A stretch of DNA of 43,257 bases. It comes from Octadecabacter sp. (GTDB taxonomy: Bacteria; Pseudomonadota; Alphaproteobacteria; Rhodobacterales; Rhodobacteraceae). The translations under genes and the position numbers were made by a program. The number at the start of each line of letters is the position of its first letter. Position 1 is the stretch's first letter. Positions 34,932 through 42,820 of the stretch are shown one piece after another. Under the pieces are notes generated by a model. It was given only the letters and a program-made list of their open reading frames with translations, had not been told where the DNA came from and ran no database searches. Location of the stretch: NCBI GenBank assembly GCA_018608045.1, contig JABBAI010000069.1, positions 1-43,257 of the forward strand, written 5' to 3'.

Positions 34932-36005
34932 TTATGACCGCGCCGCGGCGCGTTTTTGTTGCCATTGATCAAGTGCAACCGCACCAACGATGATCATACC
35001 CAGAACCATTTCCTGATAGAACGCGCCAAGGCGCAAGAACGTGAAACCCGATGTGATAACGCCAATAATCAGCGCACCAATCACAGTGCCGATGATCGAC
35101 CCGCGCCCACCAAACAGGGACACGCCACCGATCACGGCCATGGCAATCGCCTCAAGCTCGTACGACAACCCCATGCCCGACTGCGCGGTCAGGTTCTTGG
35201 ATGTCAGGATAACGGCGGCCAAACCAGCCAGCGCACCGGCAATCATATAGACCAGCATCAAATGGCGCGGCACGTTGATGCCAGACATCCGAGCGGCGGC
35301 CTCGTTTGAACCAATCGCGTAGGTGTGTTTGCCGTACACGGTATAGTTCATGATAAAATGAAACAGGAGCGCAAGGCCGAGGAAGATGAACACAGGGTTC
35401 ATGCCGGACCCGATTACCGCGTAAGCATCAGTGGGGAACGACACAGGGTTGCCCAGCGACCACCACTGTGCGACGCCACGCGCAAACAGCATCATGCCAA
35501 GGGTCGCAATGAACGGTGGAATACGTGAATACGCCACAAGTAGGCCGTTGATCGCACCCGCCGTCAAACCCACGCCAAGGCCGACCAGCACGGGTATAAT
35601 CACTGGCAGATCAAGCGCCCAGTCGCCAAAGATTGCCTTTGGGTTCGGGTTGCCGCTGACTTCGGCGACTTGTGCAAAGCTCATCGCGATCATCGCTGTG
35701 GCACCCACAACCGATCCCGATGATAGATCAATACCTGCCGTGATGATCACTTGGGTGACCCCAATGGCAATGATGCCGATGATGGCGACCTGAATAATAA
35801 TGATACGAAGACGGGCTTCGTTGAAGATTGAATCAAACCGGTCGCGGCTATCAAACAACAAAGACTGCTGCATGAAGATCGCGCCGAGGATTTCGAAAAT
35901 GACGATGATCAGGATCAACGCTGCGAGGACATTCAACTCATTTGGCCACTGTCGCTTGGACTTGTCGTACGACAATCCGCCTGTGCCTTCGCTCGTGTCT
36001 GACAT
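34932..36005 (-). CDS. Sugar ABC transporter permease (CUT2/FrcC-like)
   Basis: A 357-residue inner-membrane permease with about ten hydrophobic helices, of the RbsC/FrcC (BPD_transp_2) family. Segments such as GIDLSSGSVVGATAMIA, IATLGMMLFARGVAQWWS and AVIGGVSLFGGRGSIIGTVIGAL (partly quoted) match the family hallmark. An N-terminal cytosolic tail of 20 residues precedes helix 1. GGAGG lies nine bases upstream of ATG 36005. The 80-bp gap from the binding-protein gene contains a stable stem-loop. Confidence 0.94.
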   Translation of the reverse strand: MSDTSEGTGGLSYDKSKRQWPNELNVLAALILIIVIFEILGAIFMQQSLLFDSRDRFDSIFNEARLRIIIIQVAIIGIIAIGVTQVIITAGIDLSSGSVVGATAMIAMSFAQVAEVSGNPNPKAIFGDWALDLPVIIPVLVGLGVGLTAGAINGLLVAYSRIPPFIATLGMMLFARGVAQWWSLGNPVSFPTDAYAVIGSGMNPVFIFLGLALLFHFIMNYTVYGKHTYAIGSNEAAARMSGINVPRHLMLVYMIAGALAGLAAVILTSKNLTAQSGMGLSYELEAIAMAVIGGVSLFGGRGSIIGTVIGALIIGVITSGFTFLRLGAFYQEMVLGMIIVGAVALDQWQQKRAAARS

Positions 36006-36041
36006 CTGTCAGATCCTCCGTAATTTAGGGATATGGTAGAG

Positions 36042-36073
36042 TGTGTGCAGGGCGCCACATGACGCCCTACACA
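36042..36073 (-). promoter_or_regulatory. Stem-loop between binding-protein and permease genes
   Basis: On the minus strand TGTGT-AGGGCG (from 36073 to 36063) pairs with CGCCCT-gc-ACACA (36054 to 36042): 11 base pairs with a two-base bulge and an eight-base loop. It lies just after the binding-protein stop. Such intercistronic hairpins protect the upstream message from 3' exonucleases and allow more binding protein than permease, as in malE-malF. No U-run follows, so it is not a full terminator. Confidence 0.6.
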
Positions 36074-36085
36074 AAGACTTTCAGC

Positions 36086-37027
36086 TTACTGAATGAAGTC
36101 GCTCAGGTTCGCTGGAGTAACCAGCTTGAACGGGATGAAGACCGTACGGTCGACTTCTTCGCCATTGATCAGCGCGATTGCTGTGTCGATGGAACCAGCA
36201 CCCTGACCGGCAAGGTCTTGGAACACTGTGACGTCCATTTCGCCAACCTGCATGGAAAGCAGAGCGTCGGATGTCGCGTCAACACCGCCAACGACAACGT
36301 CGTCCATGGAAATGCCAGCCGCTTTCATCGCCTGGATCGCGCCCAGTGCCATTTCGTCGTTGTTACCGAACACCGCGTCAAATTCGTCGCCGTTGGAAAT
36401 CCAGTTTGTCATCAGGTCGTTGGCTTCGTCGCGTGACCAGTTCGCAGTCTGCTTGTCGATGATTGTGATGAAGTTACACATGTCCATGCCGATGACGTCA
36501 TCAAAGTCCTTTGTACGCTGAACCGCAGCTTGGTTGGACAGCTGACCCATCAGAACATACGCAGTCGCGCCACCGGATTTGCCTTCAGCACGAAGCTGCT
36601 GACACATCTGGAATGCGGCCAAAGTACCGGATTCGATTTCGTTGGATGCAACGAACGCCTGACCGTCTGGCAGTGTATCCATGTTGATGGGCTGACGGTT
36701 AACGTAAACCAGTGGAACGCCAGCAGCCGCAGCCGCGTTGGACATCGCTTCGGTTGCGTTTGTGTCAACTGCGTTCACGATGATCGCATCAACGCCGGAC
36801 GCGATGAAGTTGTTGATCTGGTCAAGCTGCTTTGCAACATCGTCGGTCGCGTCTTCAATCTGCAAGGACACACCGTCCAGCATTTCTTCGTGCGCTGTCA
36901 TGCCGTTGCGCATGACTGTCAGGCCGTTGTCGTCAAAACGCGCAACGGACACACCGATTTGCTGCGCCATAACGGACGTCGTGCCCATCAAAGTTACAAG
37001 GCCAGCGGCCATAAGAATCTTGTTCAT
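36086..37027 (-). CDS. Periplasmic sugar-binding protein (CUT2)
   Basis: A 313-residue type I periplasmic binding protein with a signal peptide MNKILMAAGLVTLMGTTSVMA cleaved near residue 21 (quoted length is at the limit of the signal). It starts mature at QQIGVSVARFDDNG and contains the DVAKQLDQINNFIASGVDAIIVNAVD and AGVPLVYVNRQPIN patterns typical of ribose/inositol/rhizopine-type proteins, and VFGNNDEMALGAIQAMK near 220. Codon use is more biased than in its neighbours, matching high expression. A strong GGGAGGAAA ribosome-binding site is present. The sugar is undetermined; cyclic polyols such as inositol or rhizopine are possible. Confidence 0.93.
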   Translation of the reverse strand: MNKILMAAGLVTLMGTTSVMAQQIGVSVARFDDNGLTVMRNGMTAHEEMLDGVSLQIEDATDDVAKQLDQINNFIASGVDAIIVNAVDTNATEAMSNAAAAAGVPLVYVNRQPINMDTLPDGQAFVASNEIESGTLAAFQMCQQLRAEGKSGGATAYVLMGQLSNQAAVQRTKDFDDVIGMDMCNFITIIDKQTANWSRDEANDLMTNWISNGDEFDAVFGNNDEMALGAIQAMKAAGISMDDVVVGGVDATSDALLSMQVGEMDVTVFQDLAGQGAGSIDTAIALINGEEVDRTVFIPFKLVTPANLSDFIQ

Positions 37028-37049
37028 TTAGTTTCCTCCCAGAAACGTG

Positions 37050-37076
37050 CCCGGCGCACAGTTGATTAATGCCGGG
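37050..37076 (-). promoter_or_regulatory. Small stem-loop in the leader of the binding-protein gene
   Basis: CCCGGC (37050-37055) and GCCGGG (37071-37076) form a six-base-pair stem with a 15-base loop, between the isomerase stop and the binding-protein ribosome-binding site. It may mark an RNA processing point that separates the two messages. There is no T-run, so I do not call it a terminator. Confidence 0.4.
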
Positions 37077-37113
37077 ATGCCCACTTAGGGGCGATTATTT
37101 CATCTCAACGGAG

Positions 37114-37908
37114 TCACGCCGCACGCGCCATGACTTCGTTTTCGATGAAGGTGATAGACCGCGAAAGCGACGCTTTGCGATCAATGTCTGCGTGCACGAC
37201 GGGGCTGAACGCCTCGAACGAAAATGGGCCGCAATAGCCCCCACGCAACAATTCTGAAATTTGGGCGACATTGCCCAAGCGGTCGGCCCTATCCACCAGA
37301 ACGCGGTGATGATCGCACATGTCGCCGCTGTCTAACGCGCTGTCGGTCACGCCTGAAATATGAACGACTTTGGTGTGCATCGGATACACAGACGCCTCAC
37401 CTGCAAGGTGGTGGTGGAACGTATCGTGGATCAGGCCGAACTGCGCAGACATGTCCAATTCATTGATGAGGTCGACGACCAGCGACTTGAACCGCAATGT
37501 GCTGCTTTCAAACCCGATGGGTTCAATCAGCCCGACCAAACCACGCGCTTCTAATTGTGGGCCAAGTGCGGTCATTGCCGCCCGTAAACCATTCGGCGAA
37601 ATCGGATCGCCGCCAACCTGCGGAATGAGAGCAATTGCTGTTGCACCGCAGGCCCCCGCCTGATTCATCAAAGCAACCGCCGCGTCAAAAACGCTGTCAT
37701 CAAATGCGTTGAAGGCCTTCACTTCGGCAAGCGCCAAGATGTTAAGGTCCGCCGCCATATCGGGATTTGGGTCCTGTCCGTCAAACATTGGGGTCGCGAG
37801 ATCATTGCGCAGTTCAACACCGGACATGCCAAGATCACGGGCAAGCCCGAAGGCCTGCGTCATGGTCAAAGACGGAACTGTCATATGGTTTAGCGCGAAA
37901 GACATCAT
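37114..37908 (-). CDS. TIM-barrel sugar isomerase/epimerase-like protein (AP endonuclease 2 family fold)
   Basis: A 264-residue xylose-isomerase-like TIM barrel. The Glu/Asp/His metal-ligand pattern is visible as LIEPIGF, LIHDTFHHHLAG, VVHISGV and SFEAFSPVV. From memory the N-terminus (MMSFALNHMTVP) is close to rhizopine-catabolism MocC and IolE/IolI-like proteins. It is the first gene of the sugar operon, transcribed from the promoter/operator at 37961-37981. The likely role is isomerisation or dehydration of the imported sugar or polyol. Start ATG 37908; Met2 at 37905 is equally possible. Confidence 0.85.
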   Translation of the reverse strand: MMSFALNHMTVPSLTMTQAFGLARDLGMSGVELRNDLATPMFDGQDPNPDMAADLNILALAEVKAFNAFDDSVFDAAVALMNQAGACGATAIALIPQVGGDPISPNGLRAAMTALGPQLEARGLVGLIEPIGFESSTLRFKSLVVDLINELDMSAQFGLIHDTFHHHLAGEASVYPMHTKVVHISGVTDSALDSGDMCDHHRVLVDRADRLGNVAQISELLRGGYCGPFSFEAFSPVVHADIDRKASLSRSITFIENEVMARAA

Positions 37909-38233
37909 CTGCGTCCATACCCCCCTAGATCGAACAATACGATCAGACTAACGCGAACGAATTATATTGCAACCGGTTGCATACATGTTCGGTAATTTTA
38001 CTATAAAATGATATTTATATTATATAATAACAAGATATTACGCCGAATACGTGTAGTATGAATTCGCGTGAAAACACCTTGGTTTACGGTGCTATGTGCA
38101 AAGAATCTCGGCCCACTTACGACTCATCACTTGGCTAAGCCCCCACAGCATGGGGAATTGGCCAACACCACGATGGTCTGGACAACCCATCCAACAGCCA
38201 ATCAAGTCCACGCCGCAACGACGAGGATTTTCC
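37909..38233. other. AT-rich intergenic region between the sugar operon and pxpC
   Basis: This 325-base gap holds the sugar-operon promoter and operator near its left end, then about 80 bases of very AT-rich sequence (37985-38060). Next come 38068-38233, where an open frame of doubtful quality and an inverted repeat (TTGGC 38131-38135 with GCCAA 38161-38165, inner CCCC/GGGG) are seen. That hairpin lies downstream of the leftward pxpC gene and could end its transcript, but no T-run follows on the minus strand. Confidence 0.5.
37961..37981 (-). promoter_or_regulatory. Promoter -10 box and LacI-type operator of the sugar operon
   Basis: TGCAACCGGTTGCA at 37968-37981 is a perfect 14-bp palindrome with the central CG of LacI-family operators. 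On the minus strand the hexamer TATAAT (37966-37961) follows it directly, so the operator fills the -35/-10 spacer. The start of the isomerase gene is 52 bases downstream. Binding by the operon's LacI repressor would block RNA polymerase. The -35 is not near consensus. Confidence 0.8.
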
Positions 38234-39235
38234 CTAGTCTTCAATAGCGCCTTGGATCAAATTTTCGCGCATCAAACGCTGCTCTAACGTGCCGCGCGCT
38301 ACGCTGATCGCGTCAAGGTATTCAGACTTTTCCGCCTGATACAGCCTCGTGGCGTCAACAGCGTCTTGCGCCGTCACAGATACAAACCGCACGATTTGAC
38401 CCGCGCGCATTTGCGCCAACCGATCCGTGTCACATGAAATCACCGTCGCAATTTTTGGATACCCACCGGTGGTCTGATGATCGGCCAACAAGACCGTGGG
38501 CACGCCGTCCCCCGACACTTGAACCGACCCGCGCACAATGGGTTCAGACGGAATGGACAGCGCCCCGTCAGGCTTAAAAGATGGCCCATTCAGGCGCATC
38601 CCCATCCGGTCGTACGCATCCGTGACCTTAAACGGATCAGACACAAAGCGATCTAATACCTGAGACCCAAAATGTTGATCTTGCGGGCCCATCACCACGC
38701 GGATCGCGCCGTCAGAATTGAAATCTGCCAACGGAATTTCGCCCTCACGATCCTGACGCGTCACGGCGTCCTTGATCGTTACGACCTGCCCCGCCTGCAA
38801 AGCACCCCCGCCAAATCCAGACGTCGAATGAGTGGATTGACTGCCCAACCAATCGTGTAACCGGACCTGCCCGGCAAATGCCAAATACGCCCAACTTCCC
38901 GACTGACCTGCGCGGATAGCCAACCGTTCCCCCTTTTCAATCGTCAATATTGTCGGTGATTTTGTCTTTCGCCCCGCGTGTTCCACACCGAAATCGCCGC
39001 CCGTGATTGCGAGGGTCACCGCGCCGGACGTGCACTCCATCACCAAACCACCAAGCGACACTTCGATCGCCGTTTGCCCCGCCCCGTTGCCCAGCGCGGC
39101 GTGTGCGCCGTCAAACGCAAGCCGATCCATAGGCCCTGATGCTGCCACGCCAAACCGCATATGACCCAAGCGCCCCGCGTCTTGAAACGTCACAAGCGGT
39201 CCTGCGAAGGAGACCGAGAACACCGCATCAGCCAT
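38234..39235 (-). CDS. pxpC: 5-oxoprolinase subunit C (PxpC; KipA/biotin-dependent carboxyltransferase-like)
   Basis: A 333-residue subunit of the three-part ATP-dependent 5-oxoprolinase that opens pyroglutamate to glutamate in the cytoplasm. The signature VTFQDAGRLGHMRFGVAASGPMD (partly quoted) at 12-34 and later YPKIATVISCDTDRLAQ match the KipA/AHS2 domain. The ATG at 39235 gives the conserved N-terminus MADAVFSVSFAGP and overlaps pxpB by 8 bp. It is the last gene of pxpABC. Confidence 0.92.
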   Translation of the reverse strand: MADAVFSVSFAGPLVTFQDAGRLGHMRFGVAASGPMDRLAFDGAHAALGNGAGQTAIEVSLGGLVMECTSGAVTLAITGGDFGVEHAGRKTKSPTILTIEKGERLAIRAGQSGSWAYLAFAGQVRLHDWLGSQSTHSTSGFGGGALQAGQVVTIKDAVTRQDREGEIPLADFNSDGAIRVVMGPQDQHFGSQVLDRFVSDPFKVTDAYDRMGMRLNGPSFKPDGALSIPSEPIVRGSVQVSGDGVPTVLLADHQTTGGYPKIATVISCDTDRLAQMRAGQIVRFVSVTAQDAVDATRLYQAEKSEYLDAISVARGTLEQRLMRENLIQGAIED

Positions 39236-39917
39236 GCGCGGCATCCTTTTGCGCTTGATCAAACGTGGACCGATCAATCCTTTGAAACGTCACGCGGTCC
39301 CCGACATCAAAAAAGAATGGCGCGTCAGGATCGCCTGTTAGAACCTTGGTGGGGGAACGCCCGATGATGGACCACCCCGTCGGCATGTTCAGGGTCGTCA
39401 CAAGGCATTGCGGCCCCGCAATTATAACGCTGCCCGCCGCAACATCGCGGACGGGGGTTGGTTTTCGCGGGACTTGGATCGACGCCAGCACGCCTGACAA
39501 ATATGCGTAACCGGGCGCAAACCCATACATCAGCACGTCATATTCACCGCTTAAATGCGCATTAATGACTGCGTCCGACGACAGGCCCGTTGCCTGTGCG
39601 ACTACGTCTAAATCTGGTGCGAATGGCGGATCGTAGCACACCTGCACGCGCCGCGCCGCGCCCGATTGCTTTTGAACCACCAGCGCCTTCAACAGGTCTT
39701 TCACGCCGGATTGTACCTGCACATGATCCGTCACAATCGGATCAAATGACACAAGAATGTTCACAAGTGCCGGAACTGTTTCGATCACGCCCTTGATGGG
39801 ATTGACCGACAACGCTTTGTCCAACGCGAGCACCGTTTCATGGGCTTCCGCGCTGATCGTGTCCGCGAACGTCACCAGAACGGCGTGATCCGCGACGGGC
39901 TTGAAGGACGGTTCCAC
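39228..39917 (-). CDS. pxpB: 5-oxoprolinase subunit B (PxpB; KipI-like)
   Basis: A 229-residue AHS1/KipI-domain protein, partner of PxpC. Supporting motifs are the YDPPFAPDLD segment, YGFAPGYAYLSGV and the C-terminal GWSIIGRSPTKVL. The GTG at 39917 starts one base after the pxpA stop, giving the expected N-terminus VEPSFKPVADHAVLVTF; the longer open frame is a pxpA shadow. It couples to pxpC by an overlap. In Bacillus KipI inhibits a sporulation kinase; here the pxpA context shows the metabolic role. Confidence 0.9.
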   Translation of the reverse strand: MEPSFKPVADHAVLVTFADTISAEAHETVLALDKALSVNPIKGVIETVPALVNILVSFDPIVTDHVQVQSGVKDLLKALVVQKQSGAARRVQVCYDPPFAPDLDVVAQATGLSSDAVINAHLSGEYDVLMYGFAPGYAYLSGVLASIQVPRKPTPVRDVAAGSVIIAGPQCLVTTLNMPTGWSIIGRSPTKVLTGDPDAPFFFDVGDRVTFQRIDRSTFDQAQKDAAHG

Positions 39918-39918
39918 C

Positions 39919-40689
39919 TTAACGATCTTGCGACATGAAGCTGGTGATTTGAACGCCGTGCGCCGACAAACGCCCATGGATTTCGCGCGCCATATGAACA
40001 GCATCAGGGCTATCGCCATGCACACAAATCGATTGGGCGGCTAATTTTATCGGCGCGCCACCAACGACAGGCATCAACCCCGTGTCGAGGAAGGAAATCA
40101 GCCGATCCGCGGCCTCCTTCGCATTATGGATCATGGCGCCGTCTTGCCCGCGCGGCACCAATTGGCCCGATGGCAAATACCCGCGGTCTGCAAAAACCTC
40201 CGAAAAGACGGGCACAGCGGCAGCGCGTGCGGCCTGTTCACTTTGCGTGCTCGAAATCGCCAACATCGCGAGGGTCGGATCAATCTTTTGGACAGCCCCA
40301 ACAATCGCATCCGCAACCGCGCGATCCCTAGCCGCAAGATTTCCAAGGGCGCCATGCGGTTTTACATACGCCACACGAACACCCGCCTGCGCCGCAATCC
40401 CCATCAGCGCCCCGATTTGGGCCGCACATATCCGGCCAATGTCTGCCACGGGCATCGGGATTTCACGCCGCCCGAACCCGATCAGATCAGCAAATCCCGG
40501 ATGCGCCCCGACGCTGACACCATTGTCGCGTGCCAGTTCCAGCGTGCGAAACATCGTTTCTGGATCGCTGGCATGGCCACCGCAAGCGACATTGGCCGAG
40601 GTCACTATCGACAACATGTCCGCATCATTGCCCATCGCCCAAGGACCGAAGCCCTCGCCAAGATCAGAATTCAGATCAATCATTGTCAT
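39919..40689 (-). CDS. pxpA: 5-oxoprolinase subunit A (PxpA; LamB/YcsF family)
   Basis: A 256-residue LamB/YcsF protein, first subunit of 5-oxoprolinase. It carries the N-terminal DLNSDLGEGFGPW, the SANVACGGHASD motif near 44-55, VGAHPGFADL, and VKPHGAL near 120, all of them expected metal or substrate residues. ATG 40689 or 40683 can serve as start; AAGGA lies some distance upstream. With pxpB and pxpC it forms a standard three-gene operon for salvage of spontaneously formed pyroglutamate. Confidence 0.94.
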   Translation of the reverse strand: MTMIDLNSDLGEGFGPWAMGNDADMLSIVTSANVACGGHASDPETMFRTLELARDNGVSVGAHPGFADLIGFGRREIPMPVADIGRICAAQIGALMGIAAQAGVRVAYVKPHGALGNLAARDRAVADAIVGAVQKIDPTLAMLAISSTQSEQAARAAAVPVFSEVFADRGYLPSGQLVPRGQDGAMIHNAKEAADRLISFLDTGLMPVVGGAPIKLAAQSICVHGDSPDAVHMAREIHGRLSAHGVQITSFMSQDR

Positions 40690-40952
40690 GTCAAAACTCG
40701 TTCCTTGCGCGTTTGCGTGCACACCGCACGTTCGGGCAGATCAATTCCCGTGACCTTAGGATGCCTCAACCGCACCCCAAAAGGAAACCACAGATACGTC
40801 ACAACTCCACCAATATCGCCAACGTAAATACCACGAAACCCGCGCGCCGACAGCCGCCATATTTAAATGGTTCAAGCACACTTGGAACTTCAAACATAAC
40901 TTGTTAATCAAAGGCCCTTCGCAATTTTGCCACCTAAATCTGTTGCTAAAGG
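40690..40952. other. Divergent intergenic region between pxpA and the aminotransferase gene
   Basis: A 263-base gap with promoters for both directions. The composition is AT-richer close to the aminotransferase start. I see no perfect palindrome or convincing -35/-10 pair. An AAAGG lies immediately before the aminotransferase ATG, too close to be ideal. Confidence 0.35.
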
Positions 40953-42116
40953 ATGAACATTTTGGACAAGCAGACAGTTCCGTTCTTTGTACCGTTTTTC
41001 GATGAAGACGAGGCACAGGAAGTTGTGAAGACGATCAAGTCTAACTGGCTTACCTCCGGTCCAAAGTGCGCAGAATTTGAAGCTGAAATTGGCAAGTACT
41101 TGGGCGATCCGGATATCCATGTGATCACCGTGAACTCAGCGACGTCCGGCTTGCACTTGGCGCTTGAAGCGCTTGGTATCGGCCCCGGTGATGAAGTGCT
41201 TATGCCAACCCTGACATTCACGGCCACCGCTGAAGTGGTCCGTTATCTCGGGGCCAAGCCGGTCTTTGTTGACGTGATCGCGGATACTTTGAATATCGAT
41301 CTGGCGCTTGCTGAAGCTAAAGTTTCACTGGCCACAAAAGCCATTATGCCGGTGCATTTCGCGGGCCTGCCCGTTGACATGGATGAGGTGTTCGCCTTCG
41401 CCGAAAAACATGATCTTGGCGTTGTTGAAGATGCGGCCCATGCGTTTTCCGCCACAAGTGACGGCGCGCCCATCGGATGTTCAAAATCTGATGCAATTGT
41501 TTTCAGCTTTTATGCGAACAAGACCATGACGACGGGCGAAGGTGGTGCCATCGTCACCCGCAATACAAAGCTCGCTCAGCGCATGCGCGTCATGCGCACC
41601 CATGGCATTGACCGCGATGCGACGGATCGCTTCACAGGGGACAATTGGGAATACGACGTTGTTGCCCCCGGTTTCAAATATAACCTGACGGACATTGCCG
41701 CAGCCTTGGGTGTCGTCCAACTGCGCAAGGCCGACACAGCGCGCGATCTGCGGGCTGCCCATGCCACTGAGTACTTGAACGCCCTGTCAGATTTACCTTT
41801 GGTCTTACCAAATCCCGGCACCAATCGCGTCGTTCACGCGTGGCACATTTTCCCGATTGCCCTGTCTGAAAATGCCCCGATTGACCGCGATACCCTTGTA
41901 GAACAACTGCGCGCTGCTGGCATTTCCATTTCTGTGCACTTCAAGCCCCTGCACCGTCTGACGTATTTGGCCGAAACCGCCGTAGCCGAAGGTGACTCCT
42001 TCCCAGTGGCGGATCGCCACTTTGACAATACGGTTACTCTGCCTCTCTTTCCCGGAATGACATCGGCGCAACGGCAACACGTGATTGCCGCGCTACGCAC
42101 GTGCCTTAAAGGATAA
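40953..42116 (+). CDS. DegT/DnrJ/EryC1/StrS family sugar aminotransferase
   Basis: A 387-residue PLP enzyme that transfers an amino group onto a nucleotide-linked keto-sugar for surface polysaccharide. The PLP-binding Lys190 is in FSFYANKTMTTGEGGA, the conserved NSATSGLHLAL motif is near 63-73, and VEDAAHAFSA near 158-167 holds the cofactor Asp. It resembles PglE/EpsN-type UDP-4-amino-sugar enzymes. Together with the adjacent sugar transferase (3-bp gap) it suggests synthesis and loading of a bacillosamine-like first sugar. The start is ATG 40953. Confidence 0.9.
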   Translation: MNILDKQTVPFFVPFFDEDEAQEVVKTIKSNWLTSGPKCAEFEAEIGKYLGDPDIHVITVNSATSGLHLALEALGIGPGDEVLMPTLTFTATAEVVRYLGAKPVFVDVIADTLNIDLALAEAKVSLATKAIMPVHFAGLPVDMDEVFAFAEKHDLGVVEDAAHAFSATSDGAPIGCSKSDAIVFSFYANKTMTTGEGGAIVTRNTKLAQRMRVMRTHGIDRDATDRFTGDNWEYDVVAPGFKYNLTDIAAALGVVQLRKADTARDLRAAHATEYLNALSDLPLVLPNPGTNRVVHAWHIFPIALSENAPIDRDTLVEQLRAAGISISVHFKPLHRLTYLAETAVAEGDSFPVADRHFDNTVTLPLFPGMTSAQRQHVIAALRTCLKG

Positions 42117-42119
42117 GAA

Positions 42120-42731
42120 ATGCCGCGTTTGATCGAAATTCTCTTGGCGGTATTTTCAATTTTGCTTCTGTCTCCAGTATTGCTGGTGGCGGCGATTGCA
42201 GTAAAGTTCAGCTCACCTGGCCTGATTATCTTTAGTCATAAGCGCGTCGGTAAGAATGGTGCCCCCTTTGGCGTTTATAAATTCCGATCGATGAGCGTGG
42301 CCACGGACAACACTGGCAGTTCACTGACCGTCGGAGGAGACGCGCGCGTTACCCGAATTGGCCGGGTGCTGCGGTCAAGTAAGATCGATGAACTGCCCCA
42401 GTTGTTCAACGTACTGTTTGGGACGATGTCGTTTGTCGGACCGCGTCCAGAAACCGCGGATTTGCTTGCGCATTATCCCGAAGGCCCCAAAGCAGTTATG
42501 CTGTCGGTCCGCCCGGGCATCACGGATCCTGCCTCGATCATGTATCGCAACGAAGAAAGCGAACTGGCCGCGCAGGACGATCCGCACGCTTATTACCGCG
42601 ATGTCATTATCGGCCGGAAATGCGACATGTATCTGGACTACATTCCACGCAAGTCCATCGGGTTTGACTTAAAGGTCATATTCCAAACAATCATTGCCGT
42701 ACTCGATAAACGCGGCCGCTTGCGCAGCTAA
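42120..42731 (+). CDS. Initiating sugar-1-phosphate transferase (PglC-like monotopic phosphoglycosyl transferase)
   Basis: A 203-residue enzyme that loads the first sugar-phosphate onto undecaprenyl phosphate. The N-terminal re-entrant hydrophobic helix (IEILLAVFSILLLSPVLLVAAIAV, partly) is followed by FSHKRVGKNGAPFGVYKFRSM, the catalytic Asp-Glu pair in SSKIDELPQLFNVL, and MSFVGPRPE, all diagnostic. At about 200 residues it is the short PglC form lacking the multi-helix N-terminus of WcaJ. AAAGGATAAGAA precedes the ATG. It is coupled to the aminotransferase. Confidence 0.94.
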   Translation: MPRLIEILLAVFSILLLSPVLLVAAIAVKFSSPGLIIFSHKRVGKNGAPFGVYKFRSMSVATDNTGSSLTVGGDARVTRIGRVLRSSKIDELPQLFNVLFGTMSFVGPRPETADLLAHYPEGPKAVMLSVRPGITDPASIMYRNEESELAAQDDPHAYYRDVIIGRKCDMYLDYIPRKSIGFDLKVIFQTIIAVLDKRGRLRS

Positions 42732-42774
42732 CCGCGCCAATCAGAACGTCCCAACGTAATACCCAAGATGTCTG

Positions 42775-42790
42775 ACCCCAGAGGTGGGGT
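42775..42790. terminator. Hairpin between convergent sugar-transferase and bactofilin genes
   Basis: ACCCCA (42775-42780), loop GAGG, TGGGGT (42785-42790) form a six-base-pair stem in the 89-bp gap between the two convergent stops. It could end transcription from both sides, but neither flank has a U-run, so it would be a weak or Rho-assisted terminator. Confidence 0.35.
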
Positions 42791-42820
42791 GCGTGGGGTT
42801 ATCCCAAGTAAGCAGAGGTA

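Noticed and set aside
38131-38165. Hairpin TTGGC/GCCAA with inner CCCC/GGGG as a pxpC terminator
   Set aside because: No U-run on the minus strand, and it lies about 70 bases past the stop; kept only as a note in the gap description.
40881-40912. Possible promoter TTGGAA-N17-TAATCA before the aminotransferase gene
   Set aside because: The -10 hexamer matches the consensus at only two positions, so it is not reported as a promoter.
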